A model generated the notes under the pieces. It searched no databases, was not told the origin of the DNA, and saw only the letters and a program-made list of their open reading frames with translations. Positions 1-12,588 of a DNA stretch of 64,000 bases are shown here, piece after piece. The first letter of the stretch is position 1, and every line of letters starts with the position of its first letter. The position numbers and the translations under genes are program-made. Source of the stretch: Phyllostachys edulis (taxonomy: Eukaryota; Streptophyta; Magnoliopsida; Poales; Poaceae); assembly GCA_036346405.1 (NCBI GenBank), contig CM070566.1, positions 48,673,268-48,737,267 on the forward strand, written 5' to 3'.

Positions 1-2552
1 AATAATTCAAATATATTTAGCTCATACAATAGGTAATCTAGCACCAAAAAAAGCCTAAATCAACCTAGGAAGTGCATTATGTAGTCATAAATTTAAATTT
101 AAAAAAATTAGGCCGATTTTTTCCTCCCGATTCCCACCAGTTTTTCCTGTTACCGCCGGTTACCGGCCTGTTTTTTTTCCTTGCTGTGAGCTACTGTTAA
201 TTGTGTAAATTTACTCATTTATGTAATTGTACGATCCAAGTTATAGACATGTTCTCACTGTAAATTTGAAAGGGCTGGATATTGGCTTTACATCAACTTT
301 GCATGACGGCCTTCCAATGTGGTTTATGTGATTCTGGGGTGATTAATTGTTTGTGTTTTACGTTTACCTTGAGGTCGCGAACTGGTTGTGGACTTGTGGT
401 GGCGTACTGGTTGTGTTCCTTTGTATAGGTCGTCATGGTTCAGGGCTCATGGTGGTGTTTTGAGTGTAATCATGGCAGGTTGTTTGATTTAGATTGTGTT
501 TACTTGTGATGCTTCCTATAAGGTTTGTGTGATTGTGTCTGTGTGATTCCATAGTGGTGCATGTGATGAATTAGTTGTGGCGGTAATGTTCTTGCTGCTC
601 TGTTTTTAAGGCTTGGATAGGCCATGGTGTTGCTGCAATCTCTTGGTGATCCTAATTGTGTTGGTGTGATAGGCGTGTCAAACTGTCAATTCATTAAAAG
701 GTGGTGGTTGCTTCGTGTGATTTATTTTTCGGAGTCATAGGCCATGGATATGAAATATGTTATTTCTAATTCTGCCATCTAGTTCCATGTTGGCTTTGGG
801 ATGATAAAAGGCTGGGCGGACCGGCGGAGTCCAAAGAATGATGGTCCAATTTGTATTGGTTTTGGAGCTGTGTGCTATAGATAGTTGTATTACTCGTAGA
901 TATAAATGTATCATCCAAACTATCTAGAAATTAGAAATGTACTGAGGGTAAATTTGAAAAGGCAGGGTATTGGGTTTAAATCCACTTCGTTTGTGGTGCT
1001 GCCTCCAGAGATCCAGTGTTATTGATGTGATTCTGGGGTTGTGATTGGGTAGGTGCAATCTCTTGGATCCAAATTGTGTTTCTGTGTTGACTGAGGTGTG
1101 CTGATTCCTCCCTGGTGGTTGCTTGGTGTGATGTCATGATTGTGAACTGTGAAGTATCCGATTCCTGGTTGTACATTTTAATGGTCGTTGGCCTAATGGC
1201 CTTACATTAAGCGCAACACATACTTTGGTTTTCGAGATGTTTATGATTTACATTTTACAGATGGATCATATTGCCCATGTCCACTATGATGATAGGATGC
1301 AAACTAATGCACATGCATGAATATGCAAAACTTGTTAGTATCCAAGATGGTTTTTGAGCTACATTGATCAGTCATATTCCATAACTTCATCTACATCCTA
1401 AAAAGTGTATTTTGTTTGGGCTACCTTAAAACTTATGGAACAAGGCACGCTGGAAGTATAGGCCATTTTAGTAGATGAAAACTTCCAAGCTGAATTTCAG
1501 TTTTCATGTTTATGTTTAGCATTGTTCTTTTGATAGTTATGGCTCTAAATTTTACAATTGCATGAGGTCAATATTAGTTTCCTTTGAAGTAAATATCGTC
1601 GTCATGAGTAATTTAATTCATAAATGCAGCCCAACATCCATCCAAATACATTTTGTTGTTGCAAGTCATGCTTCCTTAATGATCAACCCTCGTCCCCACA
1701 ATCATTTGTTCAGTCAATGCTGCATTTTGCTTGATTACATGTGATTCTTATTAAATGTAAATGTTCAAAGCTTACATGTACATTTGACTATTTGAGCTTT
1801 CAGACCAGTGCCGTACTGCCATTATGTTTGAACTAGTGAGTGTCATCATTTAAGAATCTTCTTGCAAGACGACCGCACTTCAGGGAATCTTGTTTACTTG
1901 TAGTACAAATTGAATTGTTAATGTATGCCTACACATGGCTTTTTTGCAGTTGAAGAATGAGATGGAACTCAGATGTCCTTCACTTAGAGGTTGGGAAAGT
2001 ACTTTCAGTAATCAAAGCATTGACTTTCAGTTTTCCGGTACACGGAAGGGATGATGGTTAATGTCTGGAACTGGAATGCTTCATTTTTTTTAACCTTTGG
2101 ATGCCCTCTCCTGGATATGTAATACGATGGTTCAGTTCGTGAGGTGAGTCATGCAACTTTAATCCTGCAGATGATATGTAGATTGTGATTTTAAATTTTG
2201 AACACTGCGTCATATGGTCTATTTTCACTCAGATAACAGGATGCAAATTAATGTGCATTAGCCATTATTGCAAACCTTGTCAGTATCTGAGATTGTTTCA
2301 TCTACTTTCTGCACTGGCTAGCCATGTTTCATCTGCATCATAGATATTACGTTTTTTAGAACTAATCAGCACAAGTGATTGATGTTGAGCTACCACAGAC
2401 TTTTGGGGAAATGTGGATTGGTGTTATTGGCATGTCTAGTGGCTAATAGTTTCCAAGCTTGATTTTTTTCTTTGCGTGTTCATGAATAGCATCGTTGCAT
2501 GGCTTCTTCAAAGTTTAAAATCACATGTACTTTATTCTTGTTTCCTTAGAAT
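1..2552. repeat. Non-coding region with diverged internal duplications
   Basis: No convincing gene is seen here. The stretch contains two pairs of diverged direct repeats: about 220-345 resembles about 905-1050 (shared phrases such as GTAAATTTGAAA and GTGATTCTGGGGT), and about 1262-1565 resembles about 2212-2526 (shared AGGATGCAAA, then CTTCCAAGCT). Spacings of roughly 700 and 950 bp suggest old duplication of a larger unit. A possible terminal exon at 1950-2054 (after TTTTTTGCAG, 34 codons then TGA) could be chance. The style (AT-rich, T-rich acceptor-like tracts) would fit introns or a 3' UTR of a gene lying left of the window. Confidence 0.4.
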
Positions 2553-3267
2553 CATGGTTATTAAGGCGTTGCCTAAGCGGTAAGGTGCTGTCGTGGGTCA
2601 AGGCATCGCCCCCGCCTTGCCGTCGCCCGTCACCCGTGCGGCATTGAAGAGCCAGATCCGGGCGGGAGGCAGAGCAGAGGAGGCCCGTGTGCGGATTCAA
2701 AGGGAAGACCTCAGATAGCTCGAGCGACGCCATTATTAGAGGATCCGGCCGAGAGAGCTCAGGCGACGTCGAGGCCGGAGCGACGTCGCCCAGCGAGGGG
2801 GGCAGGGAGGCCGGCAAGGCTTGGGAGCAGGGAGCAACGGGCTGGAGAGTAGCAGTGAGCAAGGAGGTGGTGGGTAGAGAGGAATTGGGAGGCGGCGGTG
2901 TCGGAGAGCTGTGGTGATGGGATGGGGAACTGAGTTGGGAGGCATTAGGGTAGAGGGTGTGGGAGAGCTCTAGGCTGGTTGGGCCGGCCCAACGCCCATG
3001 GCCTCATCCTCTCTTTTTTATTTTATGTTATAAAGCTAGGATCTTCTGTGGCTATGCTGCAAAACCATGGATCCCTACATTTTTTCTTATTATTTTACTG
3101 TATATTGTTGTATTGCGAACCAGAAATGTTGGGTTCGTGAACCTAAGAGGTATACCCCTTAGCGCCTTAGGATGTGTGTAAAGCGTTGTCTCGCCTTGCG
3201 CCTTAGCACTTAAAAGGTGTGAGGGGAGTGGGTTGCTTTGCCTCGCCTTACCGCCTTAATAACCATG
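2553..3267. mobile_element. Non-autonomous hAT-like element, copy 1
   Basis: This is a 715-bp element with terminal inverted repeats CATGGTTATTAAGGCG at 2553-2568 and its reverse complement at the right end. It is flanked by a perfect 8-bp direct repeat CTTAGAAT at 2545-2552 and 3268-3275. The 8-bp duplication is the hallmark of the hAT superfamily. Subterminal regions are rich in AAGGCG/CGCCTT motifs. The GC-rich centre (about 2590-2990) shows no recognisable transposase, so the element depends on a partner in trans. A relative with the same ends but a different centre lies at 16201-16835. Confidence 0.85.
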
Positions 3268-4990
3268 CTTAGAATCATGATGTTCAAAAAGGCTTGTGCG
3301 AAGGTAATGCAAGCAATTTGCTTTAAGTGCTGCTGTAGTGCATCACTACATTTGAAGAAAGATTTGTTAGAATCTCATAGTACCAACTTGTTGGTTGGCT
3401 TCGGCACACATGGGGAATCAATCAATAGGGGCCTCCATTTGGTAGTGTGTATTACAAAAATCCATAAGATCACAACCTGTAATTTGTTGGATAATGCTCA
3501 GCATTTATCTTGATCACTTTTTTTTGGGCGAGGGGGGGGGTCCCGCACTCCCTCGAATCGACGCATAAGTCAACAAGGAGCCGGCGTAGGTGTACGTTGA
3601 CAACGCAACCAATGTTGTGAGACGCCACCCTAGTCTCGAACCTGGGCTCGGGCTCGAAACCGAGCACCACCTTCGCGCTCAACAAGGATGATGTCATCTT
3701 GTGGGCCCGGTATTGACGGGCCCCGCCCAATCGGGAAAGACAAGATTGCCCTCAAGGTTGCCCTAGAATTAGGGTTATTTATATAACTTCACCCTTCCTC
3801 CCCTCCCATCCTATAAATGGGGCTCATTGTAACTTGACGGGGGAGGCCACTTATACATCATTTTACACTTAAGCAATGCAATTGGTGTGGTTCCCCTGCT
3901 TCGCCTACGCTTCGACCCCCACCTACGCATCCTCGGTGGTCGACATAGCCAACCGGGGGGTGCCTACAAATATACTGTCTAGACTCGTATCTACAAAACA
4001 TCTGATTCTTGAAAAGTCTAAATTGTTCATGTACACTGATATCTCAGACCAGCTAGTTGTCAAAATTATGTATGTTCTGTTTATCATAATAAGAGATTTC
4101 TTTATAAGCTTGAATTGGTTGCTTGACATATATGCTGGATGGTTAGTTGTTCTGTTGCTGGGTTTCATACTTTCATCTGATTTCACCTCATTTTCTTGGA
4201 TTTAGTGATTGAAGACATACTTTTGATTATCATACACGCTACTAATGCAGGAAGGTCACTCGTGTATTTGTTTAACCAGGAGGATGACGGTGGTGCTGGA
4301 AAGAAAATGTAGAAGCAGATCATACTGTTCCTTCCCAGGTACCCCTTTCTGTATTGGAAGAAGTCCATTCTACCGCTTTAAGTCTCGACATGCGGACACC
4401 TAACCCGTTGAACTAAAAAACCGGCCCTTTGACACCCCGAAGATGCAAAACCGGACAACATCCCCTGAGGCTATTTCGTGCGTTGGTATTACGCATGTGG
4501 CATCCATTCGGCCCAGTTTCGTTAGGTCGGCTAGGTGAGCTAGCTTCTTTGGCACTTGGGCCCATCTGTAAGTGAGCCCACAACAAATAGAGCCTTTTCT
4601 CTCTCCTTTATCCATTCACTCGGCCAACACAGCTCCCATGCTCATTCTTTTTGCTGCTTCTTCCTTTCTCTCTTTTCCTCCATTGCTTCTCTCTCTCTCC
4701 ATTTCTTCCTGGAAATTTTTGCTCCTGGCCAAAGCTCCCTCATGGTGCCTCCTCCCTCCAGCCACCGCCATCGTTGCCAGCTGCGCCCGCCGCCGCCTTC
4801 GTCAAACCTGCAGGCGTAGTAGTCGTAATCGTCCCGGCATTGTAGACTTCTGAGATTTGTTTTGAGCGCAGCATGTGAGTACGTAAAGTACTCCGCGAGT
4901 CTTGGGAAAATATGCATATGCATAGCTTTAACAATTGGGCTTATAGGGTTCTTTTGCACAAAACAATATTTTAACGCTTCCGGTTGGTCC
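3268..4990. repeat. Repeat-derived spacer with an LTR-like promoter fragment
   Basis: No gene is supported. About 3660-3970 reads like part of a retrotransposon LTR: a GGGCCC-rich segment, a TATA box (TATAAA, 3812-3817), then a leader-like stretch ending near GGTGCCTACA. I could not find a matching target-site duplication. About 4380-4560 holds a low-copy-looking motif region (AACCGG-rich), followed by a pyrimidine-rich tract at 4600-4800. A short open frame at 4234-4309, preceded by AATGCAG and ending in TAG, is too short to call. Confidence 0.35.
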
Positions 4991-6110
4991 AAAGTGGTGT
5001 CAGCGGCGTCAGACTCTACACGCGTGGATCAAACCAAAATAAATAATAGAAAACAAATAAAATATAAAAACTATAAAATAAATACTGGAAGGTAAATATT
5101 GAATTTATAAGAATTTAGGAACAAGAATCGACGGAATCGGAGTTCATATGTAGGAGAACGAACACTCGAAAGATTTGTCGAAAAAATAAATTACTGAAAT
5201 TGACAGGGATGAATATTCCTAAAATTTTATTGTTCTGGAACTGCAATGTAAGGCATAGAATTGAGTGTGTGACATTTGGGTCCACCTAGTGAAGCAACAG
5301 AAAAAGGAATAGAGACGGGACAGTGACATGTGGGACCTGGTGTCATAAGACTTAATATGAATCAACACATAGCATAACAGAGAGTAGTCAACAAGAGAAG
5401 AACAGAGGAGCTCCTGGGCGCTCGGAAGTGGCGACGGTGCCGGCGAGCAGCGGCGCGGAGCGGCCAGCGAACGGGCAAAATGGAATCCTAGCGAGGTGAG
5501 GGTTCCATAGGAGGTGGTGGTGCGGCCGGAGATGCTCCGAGGTGGCGGCGGCGGCGCACGGGTTGCACTCGGCGGCGGCAATGCGGCGGCGCAACGACGA
5601 AGCAAGTGTGCACTGGCTGCACGGGCACAGGGGTGGTGCAGCACTGCTCAGGAAGACCGGAGAGTGGCCGAGGCGACAGGGCGACAGTGACCGACGGCGG
5701 CTTTCCACAGTGGGTAATCGACTCAAATGAGGGAAGGAATAGCAAGAGGATAACCGGGAACACGTCAGTTCACTCGGAGAAATACTCACCGAAGTAGAAG
5801 ATCAATCAACGGAGGTGAAATCGGCCCTGAGGAAGAAACGATGAAATTCCGGCGAAGAACTACATGAAAGACGAAATTGTTTTTGAGGGGAAACGCTCTA
5901 CAGTCTCAGGAACAAGACGTGACGCGATTAGGAGTTCAAAAACCTCAACGGAACGACGGAACACAAAACGGGGTTGGCGGTCGGCGCACGGGAAGTTGAT
6001 ACCGGTCCTGGTTCCAATCATCTTGGGAATGTATTTCTGCAGCGATTTCGACCAAATACAGAGAGGTGAGTAAGATCCAGACTTGAGTTAAGTAAAGAAA
6101 GATTAAGGTA
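4991..6110 (-). repeat. Fragment of a long grass LTR
   Basis: This resembles the region at about 55250-56250. Both contain the phrase AACAAGAATCGA followed by GAATCGGAGTTC, then a GC-rich GGCGGC segment, then TTGTTTTTGAGGGGAAA-like sequence. It is therefore a truncated copy of the same LTR family. Open frames in the GGC-rich part (5219-5797, both strands) are low-complexity and are not genes. Neither LTR end is present. Confidence 0.55.
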
Positions 6111-6564
6111 AGGTTCAAGACGAAAAGAAGGAATTGAATTTTGACAAGGATGATATACAGGTACTGATAGAAAAACAAATTATTAGCTAATAACATAGCT
6201 CAATTATTTATACGAGTTGTATACATACTACTTAGAGGACATAATACAACTTGTGTTACAACCAAAAGATCGTCTAATTAGGGTTCAGTCTATTTAACAC
6301 TACTCTAGCGTACTTTAAACACTATTGCAACTCCTGACGAAAGGTTGAATTTAGGTGAGAAGAAGATAAATCTTTTATAAAACAAATCGATTTTGCAAAT
6401 CTAAGTTTAGATGAGATAGCAATAGAAGGGAAAAGACAGCAATAATACTTATATTTTTGTTTTCAGAAATTCTTTTATAATTTTTTTTCGAACTAGGATT
6501 TTTGAAGGTCTTCACTTCCTAATTCCTAAAGCCAACTTAAAGTCTCAACCTACAGTCAAGCTAA

Positions 6565-6576
6565 GCTCTGATACCA
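6565..6576 (-). other. Retrotransposon primer-binding site
   Basis: GCTCTGATACCA on the + strand is the reverse complement of TGGTATCAGAGC, the site where initiator tRNA-Met primes reverse transcription. It lies 3 bp outside the TG end of the LTR that begins at 6580. This shows that the LTR is in minus orientation and was the upstream LTR of an element whose body lay to the left. Confidence 0.8.
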
Positions 6577-6579
6577 CTT

Positions 6580-9425
6580 TGTAACGCCCCCAAACTCTAG
6601 GAACGTTAAACTCTTCACAACCGCCCAGGATGTGCAGTTGCGAAGTAAGCAGTGTCTCAAGCAAGCTTTCGATTGCAACAAAAGCCAACATTTTATTACA
6701 TAAGATTAAGGCTTAACAGCCAGTTTTGACACTAACATAGGCATCCAAGCCAAAGTTAATATAATACAAGACAAAAGAACTTCAAACCACAGGCACACTT
6801 GAGTGCGGTCGAGACCTAATAACAGTAGTCGCTTCCATCCGTGGGTCCACCAAAATCCTGTTCAACCAGATCCTCTGCATTTTTCCTGATTTCTTCTGTA
6901 GATTGTTTGCAGATTATGCAAGAATGAGTACAACTACCGTACTCAACAAGCCACATGGAAAAGCTAAATAATTACATGCAAGGAGTTCAAAGGATAGTTA
7001 GGGTTTACCTTAACAAGCATATGTGGATGCAATTTGCAGTTAAAGCAGTTTTACACTTAAAACAGTAAAACAATAATAAATAATAACATCAGGGGTTTCT
7101 CATCAAACCACAATTTCCAACTTACCATTCAAAAACTCTACTTATACCTCGTGTACTAGAATCACCCATTAACACAGCTTCATTAACCGGAAGCACGGCG
7201 TATTCGAATAACATTGATTTACACTCTCTGCAGAGTTGCCCAACTTTACTCACACGATATCTCAAAATCACATTGCCACGCATCATGCTTGCGCACAACT
7301 GAGTTAGGATAACAAAGCCTTTTCACTGCTCAACCCTTTTTAGCCTCTACACGGTAGGTATTACTCCGAACAGCCCTCGGGAGACCACTGACCAACAGTA
7401 GAATGCGTACTCCAAGGCTGACGGGTCCGTACCGATGTGTGTCGACTACCGAGTGTCCCTTCAGGCCCACTCCTGTCACACCCCAGTTCCGCAACTACTC
7501 TATCTCACAAGAGTAGTTACCTTTCCTTGTAGATATTCAATCGGATGAGCAGTGTACTAAGCTAGGGAGTAATGACCACGCATGTGGTTGAGCGGTTTTC
7601 TGTGTCTGTTACTTGGCACAAGGTTCTTGTCCTTACTTGTCATCCAAAGGAGGCGTTGGCCCAATACCAACTCGTGGTACATCCCACCTCCAGATCTCAT
7701 GATGACTCACTTTTAACACAAGTCTATTGGGTTGTCCAACTTAATGGACACAACCCTCAACTCTCCACCAAAACCATTGGCGAACTGCCAATACTGCTTT
7801 TGATTGATAACACATTTGAGTGACAAAGCTACTTATATAGATAACATTTTATGTGAACTTGTCAAGGTGAATATGGCCTACAAGTGCTGGGTGGGTTTGT
7901 ATGTGGGGTAATAGGATTTATCTAATTATCATGGCATTCAAAAGTATTAATTCAATAATTAAAGTAATTGGCATAAATACAATAATGAAAGTAACAATAT
8001 AAATATATGACATGTGGGTTCAAAATGATCAAGGAATGCGACTTGCCTTCTTGCACAAAGTCCTGTTGATACTGGTCTTGTCCGGCGTCTTCTGGAGTCT
8101 GGTCGTCAAGATCGTGACCTAACGAGAAGCAATGCAATAAAAAGAAACCAAGTAAAAACGAGCTCGACAAGGAATGAGCTGGAAACAACAAGCAAGTAAA
8201 TAAAACCAGAAAAGAGACTTAAAAGAAGGTGGTGCGGGTTGGTGGGATTTTATCTGGTGTCTGGATTGGACTGGACGGAGTTTGAGATTCGGATCCAAGT
8301 ACAACAAAAATATTGTAAAGGATTAAAGAAAACTGTAGGAAGGTGGAAAGATTTATTTGGAGCTTGGTATAGCTGAACAGAGTTGAGAATGGGTTTTCTG
8401 GGCTCGAGACGGTCCAATTTGACATATAATGTCAAATTAGGGTTTTGATGGAAAAAGGGGTCGGATAATGAATAGTACTATTTTACTTATTCATTCACAA
8501 CAATGGATCAGCGAAGAGTATTTGAAATTATTGTGTTTAGCTGAATTGAACTGAAGCTAGGGTTTACTATTTTTGGCTAAAGAATAGTGTATATTTGGAA
8601 AAGAAATTTCTAATTTAATTTGGAATGAACGATATGAAATTCTTGTGCAAGATATGAAAAAGGCGGATTTAGAATGAACAATGGTGGGCATACACATTGT
8701 CGGCCCACTTGGCCTCACTGACCGATTTCGCCGAAGCCCACACAACCCACACATGTGTATAAAACGTGACAAAAGGCAACACACAGCTTATGGCGGGAGG
8801 AAGAATACACAAGGCCAGCGCAGAGAGAGAAAGAAAGCGAGCGGCAATGGTGGCGTCCGACGGCGGCGGCCGGCAGGCGAAGGATGGTGGCACGGGAGAC
8901 TCTACAGAGGTAAGCCCTCTTACCTAGGGTTTTGCACGGCTTTTGGGGTTGGGGCGGGTGGGGCTTGAGGTTGGCGGCTCTGGCCTGCTAGGGAAGGTGA
9001 AGGTGGGTGGGGAGGCGGTGGTGAGGATGGAGAGAAAAGGCGCCTCGGGTGGCCTTTTATAGGCAATGGGCGGTGGGAAGCGGCGGCGATAGAGGCGGCG
9101 TGGGGCGACGGCGTCGCGACCAGCGGAGTGGCGGGTGAGGTGGGGGCATGGGCGACCTCAAGGCGGCGCCGTCTTGACGTGTGTGGTGGCGCGTTTGGCG
9201 GCGAGAGAGCGGCGGCATGGGCGACGGGTGGGTGGTGGTGAGGCGGCCAGCAAGAGGCCGGTGAAGGAGGAGAAAGCGCCACAGAGAAGAGCCTTGACCG
9301 GGGGGAAGACGGTTTTGGGATTTGGGGGGGTTTTTGGATGAAATTTGAATGAATTTTGCCGAACTGAGATTCAAATTGAACTCAAATTGATTTTGAATTT
9401 TTTTTGAAAATTTTCAGATGTTTCA
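6580..9425 (-). repeat. Long LTR (minus orientation)
   Basis: The LTR runs from TGTAACGCCC next to the primer-binding site to about GATGTTTCA, roughly 2.85 kb. On the minus strand a TATA box (CCTATAAAAGG, about 9050-9062) precedes a leader, as in the LTRs at 32788-36334 and 55240-56772. Proline- and arginine-rich open frames at 8900-9380 lie in the GC-rich leader and are not supported as genes. The left end is firm because of the adjacent primer-binding site. The right end is inferred from the usual CA terminus and is less certain. Confidence 0.6.
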
Positions 9426-11211
9426 CTTCCCCGGCCCTCCTTCTCCTCCAGCCCTCCACCACCTCAACTTCCCTCCTCCTCCCGCCAACAACCTTGCCTT
9501 GCTCGCCAAGCCATGCCTCTCCCCCGCCACCTCACCTCGCCTAACCTAAAATTCTCTAATGTGACGCTTTGTCGTGCCTTCCTCCCATCTTGCAACGCCT
9601 CACGCCGCCGCCTCCTCTAACTAGTAGGGAGCGGTGAACCAGAATGAAGCTACTCTCTCCTCACGAGAGCTCAGGAAGGCAGGGGACAAAGAGAGCTAGG
9701 CGCTCGAGTGAGGGAGGACGCAACGATCTTGAGAAATACTTGAAGGAGGCGGGAGAACGCAGTGATGCGGAAGGAGACCTGAAGTGTCTGTACCGTCGAA
9801 CGTACATTATATAGTGGGGTCAACGGGACCAAAATCCTGCACAATTTTTTTAATGGGCTATTGGTGGGCCTACAATCCTACTTTCGTACATGGGCCAAGG
9901 TGGCCGTAGGCCTACAATCCCACTTTCATAAATGCCCATGTTTCCCTTCATTTTCTTAATTAGGCCGTTAATGGGCCCAGTAACGTGCGTAATGTTCTAA
10001 ACCAGTGGACAAAAACCATCATATTTTCTCAATGGACCGCAAATTCCGGACACTTACTAGATGGGCTGAAATATTACGCGCATTTCCACGATGGGCCGTA
10101 AATGGGCCCAAGTTGTGCCGAATGTTTTCCTAATGGGCTTTGATTGGGCCCAAAAGTTCTTCACTTTTCTCTTACTGCGTCAATTGGGCCATTTTCGGCC
10201 ACGGTATAATGGTCCTAACTGGTTATTTTGGGCAAGCATTAAGCTATTAGCTTTTCTTTTCGTAATTATTAGGTCATGTACATCAGGTTAGCCCAACGTT
10301 TGTTAACAGGCTGCCTTGACTGGGCTATAACCGAACGTTGCCATATTATTCACAAACTAAGATGACTCGATTCCCTTTGATATATGGTACCTATATGAGT
10401 TGTTCGATTACTTGAATGAACCGTCTCGTCTTAGACGGGGTATATAAATTTGTAGAATATTCTCTAAGTGTTGCATCTTATTTATCAAAAACAATAAAAC
10501 TATATGGTACAAAACTATCTTATCCCATTTAACTTCATACCACCAACGAAACACAGCTTAACTCTGCCTGATTGGCTCATTTTTAAGGCTAGTTTCATTC
10601 TACGTGATGGCCTTAGTGCCGATATTAGGCTACCTCAATGCGCTGCCATTGAGGTTTAACATTGCAAACTAATATGATACATTACGAAAATTGCGACATT
10701 AATAGATAATGCAAAGACTTCAGGACCGCGTTGCCGTTGAGGCTCTTGACGTACTGGTGGTAATCTGGCACTGCTGAGAACTACCAACTGTTCACCTGGC
10801 ACCACAAGAAATGAAAGTCCATTTATATTCCAAAAATTAAGTAATGAAGGGGAAAACAAATGTTTCAGGTGGTACGCCATGGAAAACAAAAGGACCTATT
10901 CTCAAGTCTGAAGGCAAAAAAAAAAAGGGCTGTACCGCTAGTCTTGTTTTCATTCTGTCGTTCAGTTTTGCTCGCTAATTTGAGAGGTGAAGGAACTATT
11001 GTTAACGACAGCATGGACACAGAAAGAAACAACCCATCCATATCCTACGCAGAGTGGAAGAGTAAATTTTGCAAAACTCTATATATTTTATACAAACTAT
11101 CGTAAAGCTTTAGATTTAAGGTTTAATTTCACAAAACTCTAGATTTAAGGAGATATATTATCACAAAACTCCAGAATTAAGGTTCCACCGTTAGGCTGAC
11201 GATAGGCCGAC
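9426..11211. other. Intergenic region with a TGGGCC/TGGGCT cluster
   Basis: No gene is seen. Between about 9850 and 10330 the motif TGGGCC or TGGGCT occurs about eleven times, almost always in the same orientation (for example near 9854, 9865, 9891, 9972, 10062, 10092, 10103, 10134, 10145, 10185 and 10321). This is the core of the site II promoter element of plant housekeeping genes, but no coding exon follows. From 11060 to 11200 a short AT-rich phrase (CAAAACTC...GATTTAAGG) repeats imperfectly three times. Confidence 0.45.
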
Positions 11212-11490
11212 TGTTGAAGTATAAGTGAATTGTCTGTCTTTCCTCATCAGCTTGAGCTTTTGGGTGAATTGTTTAGTGCATGCAACTTAATATAGTATCA
11301 GAGGTGAGAGGTCTTGAGTTAAGACCCGGCTGACGCAATTAAGAAAATAATTGCAGCACATTTCTATTTCCACGTCTTACGCCTGAGAGAGCCTACACGT
11401 GAGGAGAAGTGTTGAAGTATAAGTGAATTGCTCGTCTTTTCTCATCAGCTTAAGCATTTAGTTGAATTGGTTGGTGCATGCAACTCAATA
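11212..11490 (+). mobile_element. SMART-type miniature LTR retrotransposon
   Basis: This is a complete 279-bp element. Two 81-bp LTRs (11212-11292 and 11410-11490) both begin TGTTGAAGTATAAGTGAATT. A primer-binding site, TAGTATCAGAGG, follows the left LTR directly at 11293-11304. A purine tract, GAGGAGAAG (11401-11409), precedes the right LTR. A perfect 5-bp target duplication, CCGAC, flanks the element (11207-11211 and 11491-11495). It has no coding capacity. Size, layout and sequence match the SMART (small LTR) class known from grasses. Confidence 0.92.
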
Positions 11491-11499
11491 CCGACATGG

Positions 11500-12467
11500 C
11501 AGTGTCTCAACATGCATAACGGTGCTATGTGGACCCACCTCGTCAGAGTTATGCACCGTTATGCACGATAGGGCACGACCCATCTCGGTACGGTCCAGCT
11601 CAGCTATTAGATGGGCCGTGTTGTGCCGGCCCACGTGCTAGGGAGACAACCCAAGCATGGCCCGTCGGCCGTTCGTGTTGGATCGGCACGAGCCCATTTG
11701 GCCCAGCGGGCCAAGGCTGACCTATTTAGCCCGTTAGGCTAGAGGCCACTGCTCGGCCTGTCGGCCCCTGCCCAGTGCTTCTTTCCCCCCACCCCGCCGC
11801 TAGTCTACCCTTCGTCCCTTCGTCTTCCTCACTCTCCCACTCCCAGTCTCTCTTCCACAAAGCTCCTCCTCTCTGGCTCACTACTCACGCCGACGACGCC
11901 TCCACTCGCTCCACTTCACTCGCCACCGCCTCCTCAGTCCTCCTTCCTCCGCATCATCGTTCCACGTGCAGTGCCCCCACAAGATCGCCTCGCCTCGGGT
12001 CCTCGTCGGCTTGTCCTCGTCTCATCTTACCAAGATCGCCTTGCCTCCTCCCTCTTCCTCTCTGATGTAAATGAATGGTGATGTGACTGTGATTCTATGA
12101 ATGAATGGTGTGAACTTCTGATTATTGCATTTTTTTTAATATTAGACATCAATTTTTGGTTTGTTTGCTTTGATAGTTTGATTTCTGATGAAATGATTAT
12201 GTGCTTGTTTCTCTGACTTTTGAAGTTCTGAGCTGATGAACCATAGCGGGCTAGATGGACTATCTTTGGGTTGGTCATAGCTGCAGTCTGCGGTGCATAA
12301 CCCTAAGATTTTCGTGTCGTCTTGGGACCACCCCATCGTGTTGGGGTGATGGTCCAGACCATCATATCGTACCGGCACAACTTATGAATAGTATGAGACA
12401 TGTCGTATCTAGACCGGACCTGTAGTACCTCAGGCCGGCTGACGGGCACGACCATGAAGCCAGCTCT
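11500..12467. repeat. GC-rich hAT-like repeat region
   Basis: The ends are rich in GGCACGA/TCGTGCC and GGCCCG motifs (11560-11780 and 12360-12467). They enclose a pyrimidine-rich tract (11780-12060) and an AT-rich centre. The right end, read on the minus strand, starts TAGAGCTGGC, a terminus seen in grass hAT-type repeats. No target duplication was found. The 96-codon open frame at 11775-12065 is serine/proline/leucine-rich low complexity and is rejected as a gene. Confidence 0.4.
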
Positions 12468-12527
12468 ACCGCCGCCTCCGAATCTTTCTCGTGCTCCGGT
12501 CCATCGCGGGCCACCTCGTCAGTCACA

Positions 12528-12588
12528 TGGGCCGCGCGCGCCTCTCAGCCCAACCCGAGCTGTTCCTCCTGTATAATCTAATTGGGCC
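12528..12588 (+). promoter_or_regulatory. Site II elements of the VPS26 promoter
   Basis: Three TGGGCC/T motifs lie about 285-345 bp upstream of the VPS26 start codon: TGGGCC at 12528-12533, AGCCCA at 12547-12552 (reverse orientation) and TGGGCC at 12583-12588. Site II elements are known targets of TCP transcription factors and are common in broadly expressed plant genes. The role here is inferred from position. Confidence 0.45.

Noticed and set aside
1950..2054. Possible terminal exon of 34 codons after TTTTTTGCAG
   Set aside because: Short, no recognisable domain, and a 105-base open stretch after a T-rich acceptor-like site is easily chance.
8920..9374. Two long proline/arginine-rich open frames on the minus strand
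   Set aside because: They lie in the GC-rich leader of a long LTR, have low-complexity composition and overlap each other in different frames.
11775..12065. 96-codon Ser/Pro/Leu-rich open frame
   Set aside because: Pyrimidine-rich DNA inside an hAT-like repeat; no domain and no splice context.
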